In this document: positions 8,689-18,468 of the stretch, in pieces | How positions within the stretch are numbered: position 1 is the first letter of the stretch | Layout: the number at the start of each line of letters is the position of its first letter | Assembly (NCBI RefSeq): GCF_030758295.1 | Contig: NZ_CP132335.1 | Coordinates: 4,378,412 to 4,442,411 of the forward strand | Source of the DNA: Pararhizobium sp. IMCC21322 | GTDB taxonomy: Bacteria; Pseudomonadota; Alphaproteobacteria; Rhizobiales; GCA-2746425 | DNA: 64,000 bases | Direction: 5' to 3' | Translations under genes and position numbers: made by a program | The notes under the pieces: generated by a model | What the model was told of the DNA's origin: nothing | The model's input: only the letters and a program-made list of their open reading frames with translations | Databases searched by the model: none

Positions 8689-9465
8689 TCAGGCCGCCAT
8701 TTGGGTGGGCGGTTCTTTCGCTCCGGTCATAAACGCCACAGCATCAGACATCGTGTAATCCTTGGGATCAATGACGCACAGGCGTTGGCCAAGTCGGTGA
8801 ATATGGATGCGATCTGCAAGCTCAAAAACATGCGGCATGTTGTGACTGATCAGAATGATTGGCAATCCTTTGGAGCGCACATCCTGAATGAGTTCCAGAA
8901 CACGGCGACTTTCCTTAACGCCAAGCGCCGCCGTTGGCTCATCCATGATAATCACGCGGCTGCCAAAGGCTGCAGCGCGTGCCACCGCGACACCCTGACG
9001 TTGCCCGCCGGACAATGTTTCCACAGCCTGGCCGATATTCTGAATGGTCATCAGGCCAAGCTCGCTTAACTTGTCACGCGCTAATTGCTCCATCTTGGCA
9101 CGGTCAAGTTTACGGAAGACCGAACCCAGCAAACCGGGCTTTCTGATTTCCCGACCCAGGAACATATTGTCAGCAATTGACAGCGCCGGAGATAAAGCCA
9201 GGTTTTGGTACACGGTCTCGATACCCGCTTCCCGCGCCTGCTGTGGTGAGCTGAAACTGATCGGCTTTCCGTCCATCAGAATACTGCCTTCATCAGGACG
9301 CACGGCTCCCGACAAGGCTTTGATCAAGGTTGATTTCCCCGCGCCATTATCGCCGATGACAGCCAGGATTTCTCCGGGATAAAGTTCAAAATCGCAATGG
9401 TCCAGCGCCGTCACACGGCCATATCGCTTAACCAGGCCCGTTGCCTGCAGGATTGGAGAACTCAT
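8689..9465 (-). CDS. frcA: Fructose ABC importer, ATP-binding subunit
   Basis: Single-domain sugar ABC ATPase of about 258 residues. It has Walker A GDNGAGKST, signature LSGGQRQGVAVARA, Walker B VIIMDEPTAAL and the switch His in ILISHNMPHVFELADR. Start taken at the ATG at 9465, which overlaps the frcC stop by 4 bp (ATGA), indicating translational coupling. Family knowledge: FrcA powers the FrcBC fructose/ribose/mannose importer of Sinorhizobium. Unlike RbsA-type ATPases it has one domain and presumably works as a dimer. No frcK kinase gene follows. Confidence 0.9.
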   Translation of the reverse strand: MSSPILQATGLVKRYGRVTALDHCDFELYPGEILAVIGDNGAGKSTLIKALSGAVRPDEGSILMDGKPISFSSPQQAREAGIETVYQNLALSPALSIADNMFLGREIRKPGLLGSVFRKLDRAKMEQLARDKLSELGLMTIQNIGQAVETLSGGQRQGVAVARAAAFGSRVIIMDEPTAALGVKESRRVLELIQDVRSKGLPIILISHNMPHVFELADRIHIHRLGQRLCVIDPKDYTMSDAVAFMTGAKEPPTQMAA

Positions 9466-10550
9466 GACGCAACCTTTCTGATCCACTGGTCAACTGCAAC
9501 GGCCCCGATAATAAGGGCGCCAATCAGCAAATAGGTCCATTGCGCATCTGCCCCCAGCAAGCGAAGGCCCAATGTGAAGACCCCCACGATCAAAGCGCCG
9601 AACAGCATGCCGGCAATCGAGCCGCGGCCGCCGAACAGCGAAATTCCACCGATCACAACGGCCGTAATACTCTCAATATTTGCCAATTGTCCGGATGTCG
9701 GAGAAACCGAGCCGATACGGCCAATCAGCGCCCAGCCGGCGAACGCACAGATAAGGCCTGACAGCATATAAACCGAAATGAGTGTGCGTTTGACCTGCAC
9801 ACCGGACAGTTCAGCCGCCTCCGGATCATCGCCGACGGCATAAACATGGCGGCCCCATGCGGTTTGCTTCAGCACATAAGCCAGCACGCAAATCAGCACG
9901 ACCATGAAGATCACGCCAATCGTAAAATTGGCGCCGCCGCGCCCGGCCTCGTCCGCACCGACCTTGAATGTCCAGCCGAACAATTGCAGCAACGGGGCTT
10001 CAGTGGCGATTTCCTGGCTGCGGATTGTTTCATTCGCCGAATAAAGAAAATTGGTGGCCAATACGATCTGCCACATGCCCAGAGTGACGATAAAGGGCGG
10101 CAGCTTCATAACGGCAATGAGCCAACCGTTGATATAGCCGCAAAATGTCCCAACCAGCAGACCACATCCAATTGCCACTTCAACCGGCAGGCCGTATCGG
10201 AAGGTGAATTGCCCCATTACCACGGATGAAAGCACCATGATGGCGCCCACCGACAAATCAATTCCAGCGGTCAGAATAACCAGAGACTGGGCTGCGCCGA
10301 CAATACCAACAATGGCCACTTGCTGAAGAATCAGGGTCAGGGCAAAGGGGGAAAAAAACTTCGAGCCAAGCAGAATGCCGAACACGGCCAGCGAAATCAT
10401 CAGAACAACAAGGGGTACCAATGCCGGAGTTTGATGGAGTGCGTGTTGTATTCTTTCGAATAGACCGTGCTTTTCCTCAGAAAATTCGGCCACACTTTGA
10501 GGGCTGCTCACCGCAGCTGCTTCAAAATCCTGCGTGTTCTGTTTTGACAT
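9462..10550 (-). CDS. frcC: Fructose ABC importer, permease subunit
   Basis: About 362 residues from the ATG at 10550, which is preceded by GGGAGATACTGAA; an upstream in-frame start at 10574 is less likely. After a cytoplasmic N-terminus of some 50 residues there are about eight to ten membrane helices typical of the RbsC/BPD_transp_2 family. These include the GIVGAAQSLVILTAGIDLSVGAIM signature region and GGISLFGGRGSIAGMLFGALIVG near the end. It is the inner-membrane channel of the FrcBCA system, encoded between frcB and frcA in a single transcript. Confidence 0.9.
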   Translation of the reverse strand: MSKQNTQDFEAAAVSSPQSVAEFSEEKHGLFERIQHALHQTPALVPLVVLMISLAVFGILLGSKFFSPFALTLILQQVAIVGIVGAAQSLVILTAGIDLSVGAIMVLSSVVMGQFTFRYGLPVEVAIGCGLLVGTFCGYINGWLIAVMKLPPFIVTLGMWQIVLATNFLYSANETIRSQEIATEAPLLQLFGWTFKVGADEAGRGGANFTIGVIFMVVLICVLAYVLKQTAWGRHVYAVGDDPEAAELSGVQVKRTLISVYMLSGLICAFAGWALIGRIGSVSPTSGQLANIESITAVVIGGISLFGGRGSIAGMLFGALIVGVFTLGLRLLGADAQWTYLLIGALIIGAVAVDQWIRKVAS

Positions 10551-10584
10551 TTCAGTATCTCCCTCACCCGGCATAGATCACCTA

Positions 10585-10615
10585 GAAAAATAGGGCGGTT
10601 TCCATCACCGCCCTA
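10585..10615 (-). other. Hairpin between frcB and frcC, likely partial terminator
   Basis: A perfect 9-bp stem, TAGGGCGGT / ACCGCCCTA, followed on the minus strand by ATTTTTC. It sits in the gap between frcB and frcC. Such elements commonly let the binding protein be made in excess of the membrane subunits, by attenuation or by protecting the upstream mRNA. Confidence 0.65.
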
Positions 10616-10642
10616 TCATATTTCAAAGATTTACGTCAGAAA

Positions 10643-11674
10643 TTAACCCCAGCAGAGGGCCTTGCCTTCTTCAACACTGATGGACTCAACGCCATCAACC
10701 GGGGTGTCTGTTACCAAAGCAACACCGGTATCAAAGAATTCCTTACCAGGAGTAGTCGCAGGCTTCGTGCCGTCTTTGGCCCAGGCTGCAATAGCCTCAA
10801 TGCCTTTGGATGCCATCAACAGCGGGTATTGCTGAGACGTTGCACCAATAACGCCATCGGCAATGTTCTGAACACCCGGGCAACCGCCATCAACAGATAC
10901 GATCAGCACATCACGTTCGCGGCCAATTGCTTTCAGCGCTTCATAAGCACCGGCTGCAGCAGGCTCATTGATGGTGTAAACCACATTCACTTCAGGGTCT
11001 TTGACCAGAAGGTTTTCCATAGCCTTGCGGCCACCTTCTTCATTACCTGCGGTTATATCGTTGCCAACGATACGGGGATCTGTTTCGTCGCCCCATTTGG
11101 TGGGATCGCCAAGCTCAATGCCAAAACCCTGCAGGAAGCCCTGATCGCGCAATACGCCAACGGAAGGCTGGCTGACAGCAAGGTCAAGCATGGCAATCTT
11201 TGCATTTGCAGCTTCATCACCCAATTTGGCAGCGGCCCATTTGCCGATCAGTTCACCAGCAAGGAAATTGTCCGTTGCAAATGTCGCATCAGCAGAATCA
11301 ATTGGCTCCAGCGGTGTATCAAGGGCAATCACGACAAGACCTGCGTCCCGTGCCTGCTGAACAGATGATACGATGGAAGATGTATCGGAAGCTGTCAGCA
11401 AAATGCCTTTGGCACCATCAGCGATGCAAGTCTCGATTGCGGCAACCTGAGTTTCATGATCACCGTCGACTTTACCGGCAAATGTCTTCAGATCGATGCC
11501 AAGCTCTTCTGCTTTGGCGGCCGCGCCCTCTTTCATCTTTACGAAAAAAGGATTGGTGTCCGTTTTTGTAATCAAGCAAGCCGTAATGCTGTGGCTGGCT
11601 GCCAGTGCAGGAGCCACCATTGCTGTCGTGGATACAAGTGCAGCGGCGCACGTTGCGATCAAAATCTTCTTCAT
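10643..11674 (-). CDS. frcB: Fructose ABC importer, periplasmic binding protein
   Basis: The 343-residue product starts at the ATG at 11674 behind a strong GGAGGGAAAT site. It has a Sec signal peptide ([20 protein letters not shown], cleavage near ALAASH). The mature sequence is very close to Sinorhizobium FrcB as I remember it: [60 protein letters not shown] and [20 protein letters not shown]. It binds fructose, and probably ribose and mannose, in the periplasm. It is the first gene of the operon, divergent from frcR. Confidence 0.93.
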   Translation of the reverse strand: MKKILIATCAAALVSTTAMVAPALAASHSITACLITKTDTNPFFVKMKEGAAAKAEELGIDLKTFAGKVDGDHETQVAAIETCIADGAKGILLTASDTSSIVSSVQQARDAGLVVIALDTPLEPIDSADATFATDNFLAGELIGKWAAAKLGDEAANAKIAMLDLAVSQPSVGVLRDQGFLQGFGIELGDPTKWGDETDPRIVGNDITAGNEEGGRKAMENLLVKDPEVNVVYTINEPAAAGAYEALKAIGRERDVLIVSVDGGCPGVQNIADGVIGATSQQYPLLMASKGIEAIAAWAKDGTKPATTPGKEFFDTGVALVTDTPVDGVESISVEEGKALCWG

Positions 11675-11714
11675 ATTTCCCTCCGAATGGCAGTCAGGTC
11701 TGCCCAAAAAATTA

Positions 11715-11793
11715 AACGTCACCTCCAGCGACGTTGGCCTAGAAAAATATCATCTGGGCTACTTTGTCAATAAATAAATAAACTTGATTTATT
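11715..11793. promoter_or_regulatory. Divergent frcB/frcR control region with two inverted repeats
   Basis: Two dyads lie between frcB and frcR. AACGTC (11715-11720) faces GACGTT (11730-11735) over 9 bases, and AATAAA (11777-11782) faces TTTATT (11788-11793) over 5 bases. The A/T-rich arms resemble the kind of site ROK repressors bind. They are plausible FrcR operators; this is inferred. Confidence 0.45.
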
Positions 11794-11845
11794 AATTAAC
11801 CAATGCATCTTTCTATCGATCATTTTTGAGGGTAAAGGTAGCGCG

Positions 11846-13045
11846 ATGAGTGTTCCTAAGATCAGATCGCTGAGCGGAGGGGTGAATCAAAGCGGTCTTC
11901 GGGACTACAATGAACGCCTTCTTCTCTCCATGCTTCTCAGAAGCGGCCCGATGCCAGGCAGTGACCTGGCGCGTCATACTGGCCTGTCACCACAGACCGT
12001 CTCCGTCATCCTGCGCAAACTTCAACAGGATGGGCTTTTGGAACGCGGCGAACCTCAGCGCGGGCGCGTCGGCAAGCCATCCGTCCCCATGGGCCTGGCA
12101 CCCGGCGGTGTCCTGTCCTATGGCCTGAAAATCGGGCGGCGCAGCGCTGATCTTGTGCTGATCGGGTTCACCGGCGGCATCAGACATCAGATCAACACCA
12201 CCTATGACTACCCGATGCCTGACAACATCTTTTCCTTCCTGGAAGACGGCATTGCGACGATTTCCGCAAAACTGACATCGAACGAACAAAGCCGGATCTG
12301 CGGTATTGGATTTGCCGCGCCGTTTGAATTGTGGAACTGGTATGATCTGGCCGGCGCACCTGCTGAAGAATTCATATCCTGGAAGAACGTCAATTTTCAG
12401 GAACGCGTTGCCCGGTTCAGTGCGCTACCGGCCCGGGTGGTCAATGATGCCACCGCCGCATGCAAGGCAGAGCATGTTTATGGCAGAGGCAAGGAATTTC
12501 GCGATTACGCCTATTTCTTCATTTCAGCCTTTGTCGGGGGCGGTGTGGTTCTCAACCATTCCGTATTTGAGGGCCACCAGGGCAACGCAGGCGCGCTTGG
12601 CTCGCTGCGAAGTATCGGGCCCAATGGAGAAAGCCGTCAGCTTATCGATATCGCATCCATCAATCTATTGGAACGCCGATTACATCAGGTTGAAATCGAC
12701 CCGCAAATCCTGTGGCAACAACCGCAGGATTGGAGCGAGATCTCGCGCTATGTTGAACATTGGGTCGGCCAGACCGCGCAGGAGCTTGCAAAAGCTGCCC
12801 TGTCAACGTGCTCGGTCATCGACTTTGAAGCCATCATGATCGATGGCTCATTTCCGGAAAATGTGCGCCACGAATTGGTGGAACGAACACAACGCTACCT
12901 CATCAATCAGGACACCAGAGGATTGATCCCGCCAAAGATCGAAGCAGGCAGCATTGGCGGCAATGCCAGAGCAATTGGCGCCGCCAGCGGCCCCATTTTC
13001 TCTCAATTCCTGCTCAACACAAATGTTGGATTGGCCGCAGTCTGA
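11846..13045 (+). CDS. frcR: ROK-family transcriptional regulator of the fructose operon
   Basis: The 399-residue product has an N-terminal winged HTH (SDLARHTGLSPQTVSVILRK, about residues 36-55) and a ROK sugar-binding domain. The latter includes VNDATAACKAEHVYGRG and the glycine-rich VGGGVVLNHSVFEG stretch. ROK repressors (NagC, Mlc, XylR types) bind operator DNA and release it when a sugar or sugar phosphate binds. Its divergent position to frcB matches the Sinorhizobium frcR-frcBCA arrangement. The GHQGNAGALGS region resembles the ROK zinc-site area, although the usual cysteines are absent. Confidence 0.9.
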   Translation: MSVPKIRSLSGGVNQSGLRDYNERLLLSMLLRSGPMPGSDLARHTGLSPQTVSVILRKLQQDGLLERGEPQRGRVGKPSVPMGLAPGGVLSYGLKIGRRSADLVLIGFTGGIRHQINTTYDYPMPDNIFSFLEDGIATISAKLTSNEQSRICGIGFAAPFELWNWYDLAGAPAEEFISWKNVNFQERVARFSALPARVVNDATAACKAEHVYGRGKEFRDYAYFFISAFVGGGVVLNHSVFEGHQGNAGALGSLRSIGPNGESRQLIDIASINLLERRLHQVEIDPQILWQQPQDWSEISRYVEHWVGQTAQELAKAALSTCSVIDFEAIMIDGSFPENVRHELVERTQRYLINQDTRGLIPPKIEAGSIGGNARAIGAASGPIFSQFLLNTNVGLAAV

Positions 13046-13063
13046 GCAAGAGATGCTTCAAAG

Positions 13064-13639
13064 TCAGGCCTTTGGCTTTTTGCGCGACGGATGCTCCTGC
13101 CACGCCTCCGCGTCACCAAACTCGGTAAAGTCAGAATAATGCGAATGGGGCTGCGCAATTTGGCTTGCGTGCTTGATCGGGCACCAGAACTGCTCGGTGC
13201 GTGCCGCGATTTCCTGTGCGAATGCAAACATGCCATTGGCGTAGCCACAATAAACGCAATTCAGTTTTTCAATGCCATTCAGATAGGCAAGGTGATGCCG
13301 GTCAATCACAACGTAATCTCCCCGCCGGACGCGCGCGACCTTCCAAAGCCGAAAACACACCGCCTGATAAATGAACAGGCAGATGTCCAGAAAAGCGATC
13401 GGAAAAACCATCCCGTAAACAAACGGAGCCGACAGATGAGCGCCAATTGGCAGATTCAGAATATAGGGAATTGTGGGCGAACGCTGGGCCGTGTGTTGCG
13501 CCACAGTGGCATCGTCAAAAAACATCCTGTCGAGATCTTGTTCTGACGTTTGCGGTGCCTCTCCGCTATTCTCCAAAACACGCAACTTATCCTGTAGTTC
13601 GGCAATTTCAGTACGCAGGCGCACAATCTTGCTATCCAT
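13064..13639 (-). CDS. Conserved membrane protein with CxxC and CPxKH motifs, unknown function
   Basis: 191 residues from the ATG at 13639, which has a strong GGGAGGG site; a longer frame to 13762 lacks support. Residues 4-24 form a short coiled coil, 70-98 are one or two membrane segments (APFVYGMVFPIAFLDICLFI), and the C-terminal half is cytoplasmic. That half contains DRHHLAYLNG, NCVYCGYANG (Cys128, Cys131) and FWCPIKHA (Cys153, His157), which look like a metal-binding cluster. Similar proteins are widespread in alphaproteobacteria without a known role. It is convergent with frcR. Confidence 0.65.
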   Translation of the reverse strand: MDSKIVRLRTEIAELQDKLRVLENSGEAPQTSEQDLDRMFFDDATVAQHTAQRSPTIPYILNLPIGAHLSAPFVYGMVFPIAFLDICLFIYQAVCFRLWKVARVRRGDYVVIDRHHLAYLNGIEKLNCVYCGYANGMFAFAQEIAARTEQFWCPIKHASQIAQPHSHYSDFTEFGDAEAWQEHPSRKKPKA

Positions 13640-13909
13640 AAGGCCCTCCCCTTTTCCTTCGCACCTTGCTGACAAATCGACTTGAACACAATACGGAACC
13701 CTTGGTTTCATGAGATAGCGGATGGAGGTTTCAGCTTGAAGCACCGGTGTGAGGATGGGCAAAAGTGAGAGCGGGGGTCAACCAGGGCCACCCGAGTCTG
13801 AACAATCTGGCCTCAGTGTTAAACCACTCACGTTCCAAAGCAGACATGCGTTCAATTTATTCTTCCGGTCGCTTTGGGAGACCGCGATACAGAACAAAAT
13901 TGACATCTT

Positions 13910-15139
13910 TTAGCCGGCACATTGCACTTCGACTCTGCGGTTCAGGGATCGGCCTGCTTCATCGTCATTGCTTGCAATAGGTTCATCTTCACCGTGTCCG
14001 GTTGCTGAGATTTGTGTGGGATCGATCCCCAGTGCCACCAGAGCCGACACAACTGATTGGGAGCGGCGTTGCGATAAGTCGCGGTTATAATCTTCCTCAC
14101 CTTCGCTGGACGAATGTCCGATGATCTGGATACCCTTACCGCCATCCTGCAGCAGCCCGTCGTAAAGGTCCGCTATAATAATCCGGGATGTTGGTCTGAT
14201 GACATCACTGTCAAAGTCGAACCCGATCCCATGGACAATTGAGCCACAGCCGAGTTTTGGCGGCTCCTGTTCCAGGCAGGCGGGCGCCTTGTCCGATTGG
14301 TCTCCATCATACTGTCTAAAGGGCGCGCCATTTGTTGATCGAAGACCCTGGATCGAACCGTTTTCAGCGGCAATCAGGATGAACTGCGAGGGTATGCCCG
14401 CCGAATCCGCGCCAAGTGCGCGCAAAACACTGCCTTGAACTGTCCCTGAAAGCGTGGAGTTTCCATCATAGCAACCGGTCACGGTTGCGCCATTCTGTGC
14501 CAATTCCAATTTGACACCGCGTCCCTTCCAAACACCGGAATACCTGTCCGAAAACTCCTGATCTCGCTGTGTGCCATTTGCTATGAGTTCTGAAAACTCA
14601 AAAAAGCTCTTGTCCTTTTGAACGTCGATACCATCCTGCAAACGCAACCGAACCCAAAGCACCTCCGGCTGATTGTCTGACAGGGTTAACTCCGTGAACT
14701 GACCACTGTCTTCATGAACCTCCAATTCACCTTGCCCGAGGAGGACGAATGGGCCGTCGGCTGATACAGCGGACCCCAGCACAGCGATCTTCTTGAAAAA
14801 TGTCTGGTAGGGGCTAGGGGTTTCCGTGACATTGGGGATGGCAAATCGCTCAAATCGAGTTAACGCCGGCAATGAATAGGTAATTTCCACAATATCTGTG
14901 GTCAGCCCCGGTTTGGGCGTTGCAACATAGCCCCGCGCATTGCCGTCGATCGCGGCAATAGCCTGTTCCATGACAATGCGGAGATCAGCATCTCCGCTGG
15001 AGATTGAAACAGGTAATGTGCCCAGCGCGAATGACATCAGGTCAATGGTCGGTGGTTCGCTGGCAAGCGTTGGCTGACCGGGGTAAACAGCGCTAAAGAA
15101 GCCAAGTGCGATCAAAAGTCTGGACAGAGAATTCTTCAA
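13910..15139 (-). CDS. Secreted OmpA-domain protein
   Basis: A 409-residue protein with an N-terminal signal peptide (cleavage near PTLASEPP) and an uncharacterised central region of about 270 residues. A C-terminal OmpA/MotB peptidoglycan-binding domain follows (about 300-407). The OmpA domain shows the expected GHSSSEGEEDYNRDLSQRR and ISATGHGEDEPIASN segments plus the terminal NRRVEV. It should sit in the periplasm or outer membrane and hold peptidoglycan. The central region has no recognisable family and could be a ligand-binding or lectin-like domain. Confidence 0.8.
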   Translation of the reverse strand: MKNSLSRLLIALGFFSAVYPGQPTLASEPPTIDLMSFALGTLPVSISSGDADLRIVMEQAIAAIDGNARGYVATPKPGLTTDIVEITYSLPALTRFERFAIPNVTETPSPYQTFFKKIAVLGSAVSADGPFVLLGQGELEVHEDSGQFTELTLSDNQPEVLWVRLRLQDGIDVQKDKSFFEFSELIANGTQRDQEFSDRYSGVWKGRGVKLELAQNGATVTGCYDGNSTLSGTVQGSVLRALGADSAGIPSQFILIAAENGSIQGLRSTNGAPFRQYDGDQSDKAPACLEQEPPKLGCGSIVHGIGFDFDSDVIRPTSRIIIADLYDGLLQDGGKGIQIIGHSSSEGEEDYNRDLSQRRSQSVVSALVALGIDPTQISATGHGEDEPIASNDDEAGRSLNRRVEVQCAG

Positions 15140-15707
15140 AACGAATTCCTTTCCTGGTTACGCCGACGGGCGCGATCCGAAACGCGCTTGTCACTGCGGC
15201 ATGTATGTCGATACTCATACTCTATTTGCAAACCCGGAAATTGCAAACACAGGTTCCGTACTTAAAGAACGAAATTTAACCTTGAATGCGAAAGCTAAGT
15301 AATCAAGCACGGGGTTCTTGATCGCCATCCTGTGACAAAGCGGCAGTATGGGCTCATACTTACCAATGTTTGTACTGAATCGTCTTTCAGGAACACCAGA
15401 ACTGTCTGATCGTTGTCTGATCGTTGTCTGGGCATTCCTACCATTCATTAGCAAGTCCGCCTGTTGCAGCGAACTTTCAGACAACAGCCATTCATCTCAG
15501 CACCGCCGTGTTTAGCGCCAAAAAGCGCGCTGCGGGCGGCCAAGGTTCACGGAATGCTGATGCAATCGTGATTTGCGGCCCGCTGAGTTGAGGGCATACC
15601 TAATACCCAGAGGCGCGCGCAGTTTCTCGTTCGTGACAAGGTATCTGTATAGCGCTGCGGATTGCACAGGCATAATCTTTGATGGCTTGTGTGAACCAGG
15701 ATGAAAC
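15140..15707. other. 568-bp gene-free stretch
   Basis: No convincing gene. It holds the promoter of the OmpA-domain gene at its left end and of the DUF3179 gene at its right end. A short tandem repeat lies near 15404-15430, where TGTCTGATCGT occurs twice and partly a third time. An 89-codon minus-strand frame at 15215-15484 has no ribosome site or recognisable family. Confidence 0.5.
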
Positions 15708-17114
15708 ATGCACGCGAAAGGCCCTTTCATGGCATCGGTAACCAGCCTTCAATCCCGCATCTTCCTCATTACGTCGTTGGTAATGCTCTCCCTGTTTTGG
15801 CCCCATACCCTGCGGGCGCAAAATGCAGCGCCCCTGCCAGACTATGTGATTGAGAAATTCGGAAAACCTCCGGCCATACCGCAAGGCCCGCTGTCCCAGG
15901 ATCTGCAGTCAGCTGTGCAGGTCGCTTTTGTCGATCTTGTCAGTCAAGGAGGTTGGGGGAACGAGCAGACATTGGCTCTGGTCGAAATCGCCGCTTCAAA
16001 GGATCCGCGCATTGCCTGGCTCATCAGCGATTTGATGCGTTTCTCCAATGGCCCCCAGATGAACCAGCTTCTTGCAGGAGTTGCGTCTGAATTGCTGGGT
16101 AAGAATTTTCAAAGTCAAAATCCGTGGGGTGCTGTTACCGATCATCTCATTGCGTGGAGAGTCCCGGCTCCCCCTGAATATTTGAAGGTGAAGCGTGCCA
16201 TTTTCACCGGCATTGTGCCTGGCTGGGATAGAATTTTTGTTGAAGGGGATATCGACTGGAGGCTGGTTTCCTGGGGTGGAGTGCTGATCGACGATCGCGC
16301 ATATGACACCACAGATGAGCCGTGCAACTGCATCCCCGCCGCAGACAATCCCGAAGTGAGCAGTGCAGAAGATGCCACCTGGCTCAAAGACGATGATATT
16401 GTCTTTGGCATTGGGGTGGAAGGCGCGTATCGGGCTTATCCGCGACGCATTATGGAAGTTCGCGAGATGGTCAACGATACGCTGGGCGGACGGCATCTTG
16501 GAATACCGTACTGTACGTTATGCGGCTCAGCGCAAGCCTATTACACCGATCAACTGCCTGACGGCATCGAGCGGCCGGTCCTGCGCACGTCGGGACTTCT
16601 CATTCGCTCAAATAAAGTGATGTACGACATCAATACATATTCGGTGTTTGATACATTTCTGGGCAATGCGGTGACAGGACCTCTTGCGGAAAAGAAGCTG
16701 AAACTGAAGCAAGCCAGTGTCGTGACAACTGATTGGGGTACCTGGAAGCAGGCTCACCCCGAGACAACGGTCCTGGTTGAATCCCTGGCGCTTGGCCGTG
16801 ACCCGGATTTCCGCAACGGCCGGGATGCCGATGGTCCTATTTTTCCAGTTGGTGATGTCGATCCCCGTTTGCCCGTTCATGAGGACGTCATTGGTGTTGT
16901 CACAGCGTCCGGCAAGCCGGTGGCGTTTCAGCGGAGCATGGCGGTTTTGGCGCTGAAAGATGGCAATGAGATCGTCTTTGAGAATATTCGCCTGGAATTG
17001 AATGCCGGCGGAATTCAAGCTGTAGATGTGGATGGATCTGATCTGGGGAGCCATCAGGCATTCTGGTTTGCCTGGTCCCAATTCCATCCTCAAACCGCAC
17101 TCTGGCCCGGTTAA
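15708..17114 (+). CDS. DUF3179 domain-containing secreted protein
   Basis: The product (468 residues from 15708, or 461 from the ATG at 15729) has a hydrophobic leader (ITSLVMLSLFWPHTLRAQNA). A helical region follows, then the DUF3179 domain from about residue 210: GVEGAYRAYPRRIM, VNDTLGGRHLGIPYCTLCGSAQAYY, and near the end QAFWFAWSQFHPQTALWPG. The invariant TLCGS cysteines suggest a metal or redox site. The function of DUF3179 is unknown. It is probably periplasmic and monocistronic. Confidence 0.85.
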   Translation: MHAKGPFMASVTSLQSRIFLITSLVMLSLFWPHTLRAQNAAPLPDYVIEKFGKPPAIPQGPLSQDLQSAVQVAFVDLVSQGGWGNEQTLALVEIAASKDPRIAWLISDLMRFSNGPQMNQLLAGVASELLGKNFQSQNPWGAVTDHLIAWRVPAPPEYLKVKRAIFTGIVPGWDRIFVEGDIDWRLVSWGGVLIDDRAYDTTDEPCNCIPAADNPEVSSAEDATWLKDDDIVFGIGVEGAYRAYPRRIMEVREMVNDTLGGRHLGIPYCTLCGSAQAYYTDQLPDGIERPVLRTSGLLIRSNKVMYDINTYSVFDTFLGNAVTGPLAEKKLKLKQASVVTTDWGTWKQAHPETTVLVESLALGRDPDFRNGRDADGPIFPVGDVDPRLPVHEDVIGVVTASGKPVAFQRSMAVLALKDGNEIVFENIRLELNAGGIQAVDVDGSDLGSHQAFWFAWSQFHPQTALWPG

Positions 17115-17428
17115 GGCGACCTTTGGGGCGCTTTATCAACCAGATCGGTTCTGCATCAATCGCATGTCTGCGCAACGCAAAGGCTTCATGTGGCAGTATG
17201 ACACTTTTGGATCGCGGTGCGGGCGCAGCAATTTCTGCCGATAGCGGTCGTTCGGTGTTTCGATAACATTACAATTTGATTTCCAACAAGCAGACCAATC
17301 GGGCTTTCAATTCAAGTGCTTTTGTAACGACGTGTATCCACCGCTTTCCAAGAAATGGCAGCCCGATGAAACTGCTACCTGGCACCCGAAAATGAGCGCC
17401 ACCCGCATTTGTCAGAGGTTACTCTGCC
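17115..17428. other. 314-bp gene-free stretch
   Basis: Convergent intergenic region between the DUF3179 gene and the lacI-type gene. I see no gene, strong hairpin or repeat in it. Confidence 0.4.
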
Positions 17429-18451
17429 CTATACCGACTCGCGCTCTATGATCTGGCACTCGACCTTCAATTGGTCGTGGCTGCTTTTCAATCCACCCGC
17501 GATATCATGGATGATTTCCACGGCCATCCCGCCCATCTGAAAGAGCGGCAGATGCAGGGTTGTCAGAGGGGGGCGGATGAACTGTGCTATGTCGCGATTG
17601 TCAAACCCGATGACCGATACATCTCCGGGAATGGACAGGTTTCGCTCTTTGAGAGCCTCCACGCAGCCCAACGCCATCAGATCGTTAGCGCAGAAAATGG
17701 CATCGGGTGGATCTGCCAGATCCATCAATGCGTGCGTTTCTGAATAGCCGGACGATGGCTCCCAGTTTCCGTAGCGCACCAATTCAGAATCAAACGCAAA
17801 GTCATTGCTCGCCAAGGCCTGCTTGTATCCGCGCAATCTGTCGCGTGGATTATCCAGGCCATCCTGACCATTGATCAATCCAATTCTGCGACGTCCCGCA
17901 CTGATCAGCCGTTCTGTAGCAGTACGACCGCCGACAACATCACCCGGCACAATCGAAGGGAGGCGTCTTTCATGATCATAACAATTGACAAGCACAGAGG
18001 GCACAGAAAAAAGCGCGGCTGGCGACTCGATCTTACGGGTCAGGATTGTGCCGAAAATATACCCCAGCAATGGCTGTTGCTGATACAGCGAAAACACATT
18101 CTCGTTGGGGTCTTCTGCAGAGCGGAATATGCCAAGGGTAACGATGACCCCCAGTTCCAGCGCTTTTTCGCGCGCACCTTCAAAGGCCAGCGCCATCCAC
18201 GGGTCTGTCGTCAACTCATCAGTTACAAACGCTATGACCTTCTTGCCCGCCGTGTCGCTGGCTGGTGATCGACCAGGTAGCTGGTAGCCAAGTTCCTTGA
18301 CTGCATCCATCACCTTCTTGCGCGTCGCCTCACTGAACCGCGCACCTGAACTTCCGTTGAGAATCAGAGAAACTGTTGCCTGTGACACGCCGGCATCCGC
18401 CGCCACGTCCATCATAGTAGGTTTCAAGCTGTCTTCCTTCTTGAGAGCCAT
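17429..18451 (-). CDS. LacI-family transcriptional regulator
   Basis: 340 residues. The N-terminal HTH is typical (TMMDVAADAGVSQATVSLIL, residues 12-31, then a hinge helix near residue 55). The periplasmic-binding-protein-like sensor domain includes GLINGQDGLDNPRDRLRGY, DLADPPDAIFCANDLMALG and SVIGFDNRDIAQFIRPPLTT. It probably represses the flanking sugar transport genes until a sugar binds. It is the last gene of the minus-strand operon (ATPase, permease, regulator), 17 bp after the permease. Likely targets are the AT-rich dyads at 20312-20340 and 22459-22489. Confidence 0.88.
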   Translation of the reverse strand: MALKKEDSLKPTMMDVAADAGVSQATVSLILNGSSGARFSEATRKKVMDAVKELGYQLPGRSPASDTAGKKVIAFVTDELTTDPWMALAFEGAREKALELGVIVTLGIFRSAEDPNENVFSLYQQQPLLGYIFGTILTRKIESPAALFSVPSVLVNCYDHERRLPSIVPGDVVGGRTATERLISAGRRRIGLINGQDGLDNPRDRLRGYKQALASNDFAFDSELVRYGNWEPSSGYSETHALMDLADPPDAIFCANDLMALGCVEALKERNLSIPGDVSVIGFDNRDIAQFIRPPLTTLHLPLFQMGGMAVEIIHDIAGGLKSSHDQLKVECQIIERESV

Positions 18452-18468
18452 GACAGCCCAAACTCCGG

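Noticed and set aside
15404-15430. Repeated TGTCTGATCGT as a possible CRISPR or operator array
   Set aside because: Only two full copies without spacers; it is a simple tandem duplication.
15215-15484. 89-codon minus-strand frame
   Set aside because: No ribosome site, no family resemblance and biased only by a short tandem repeat.
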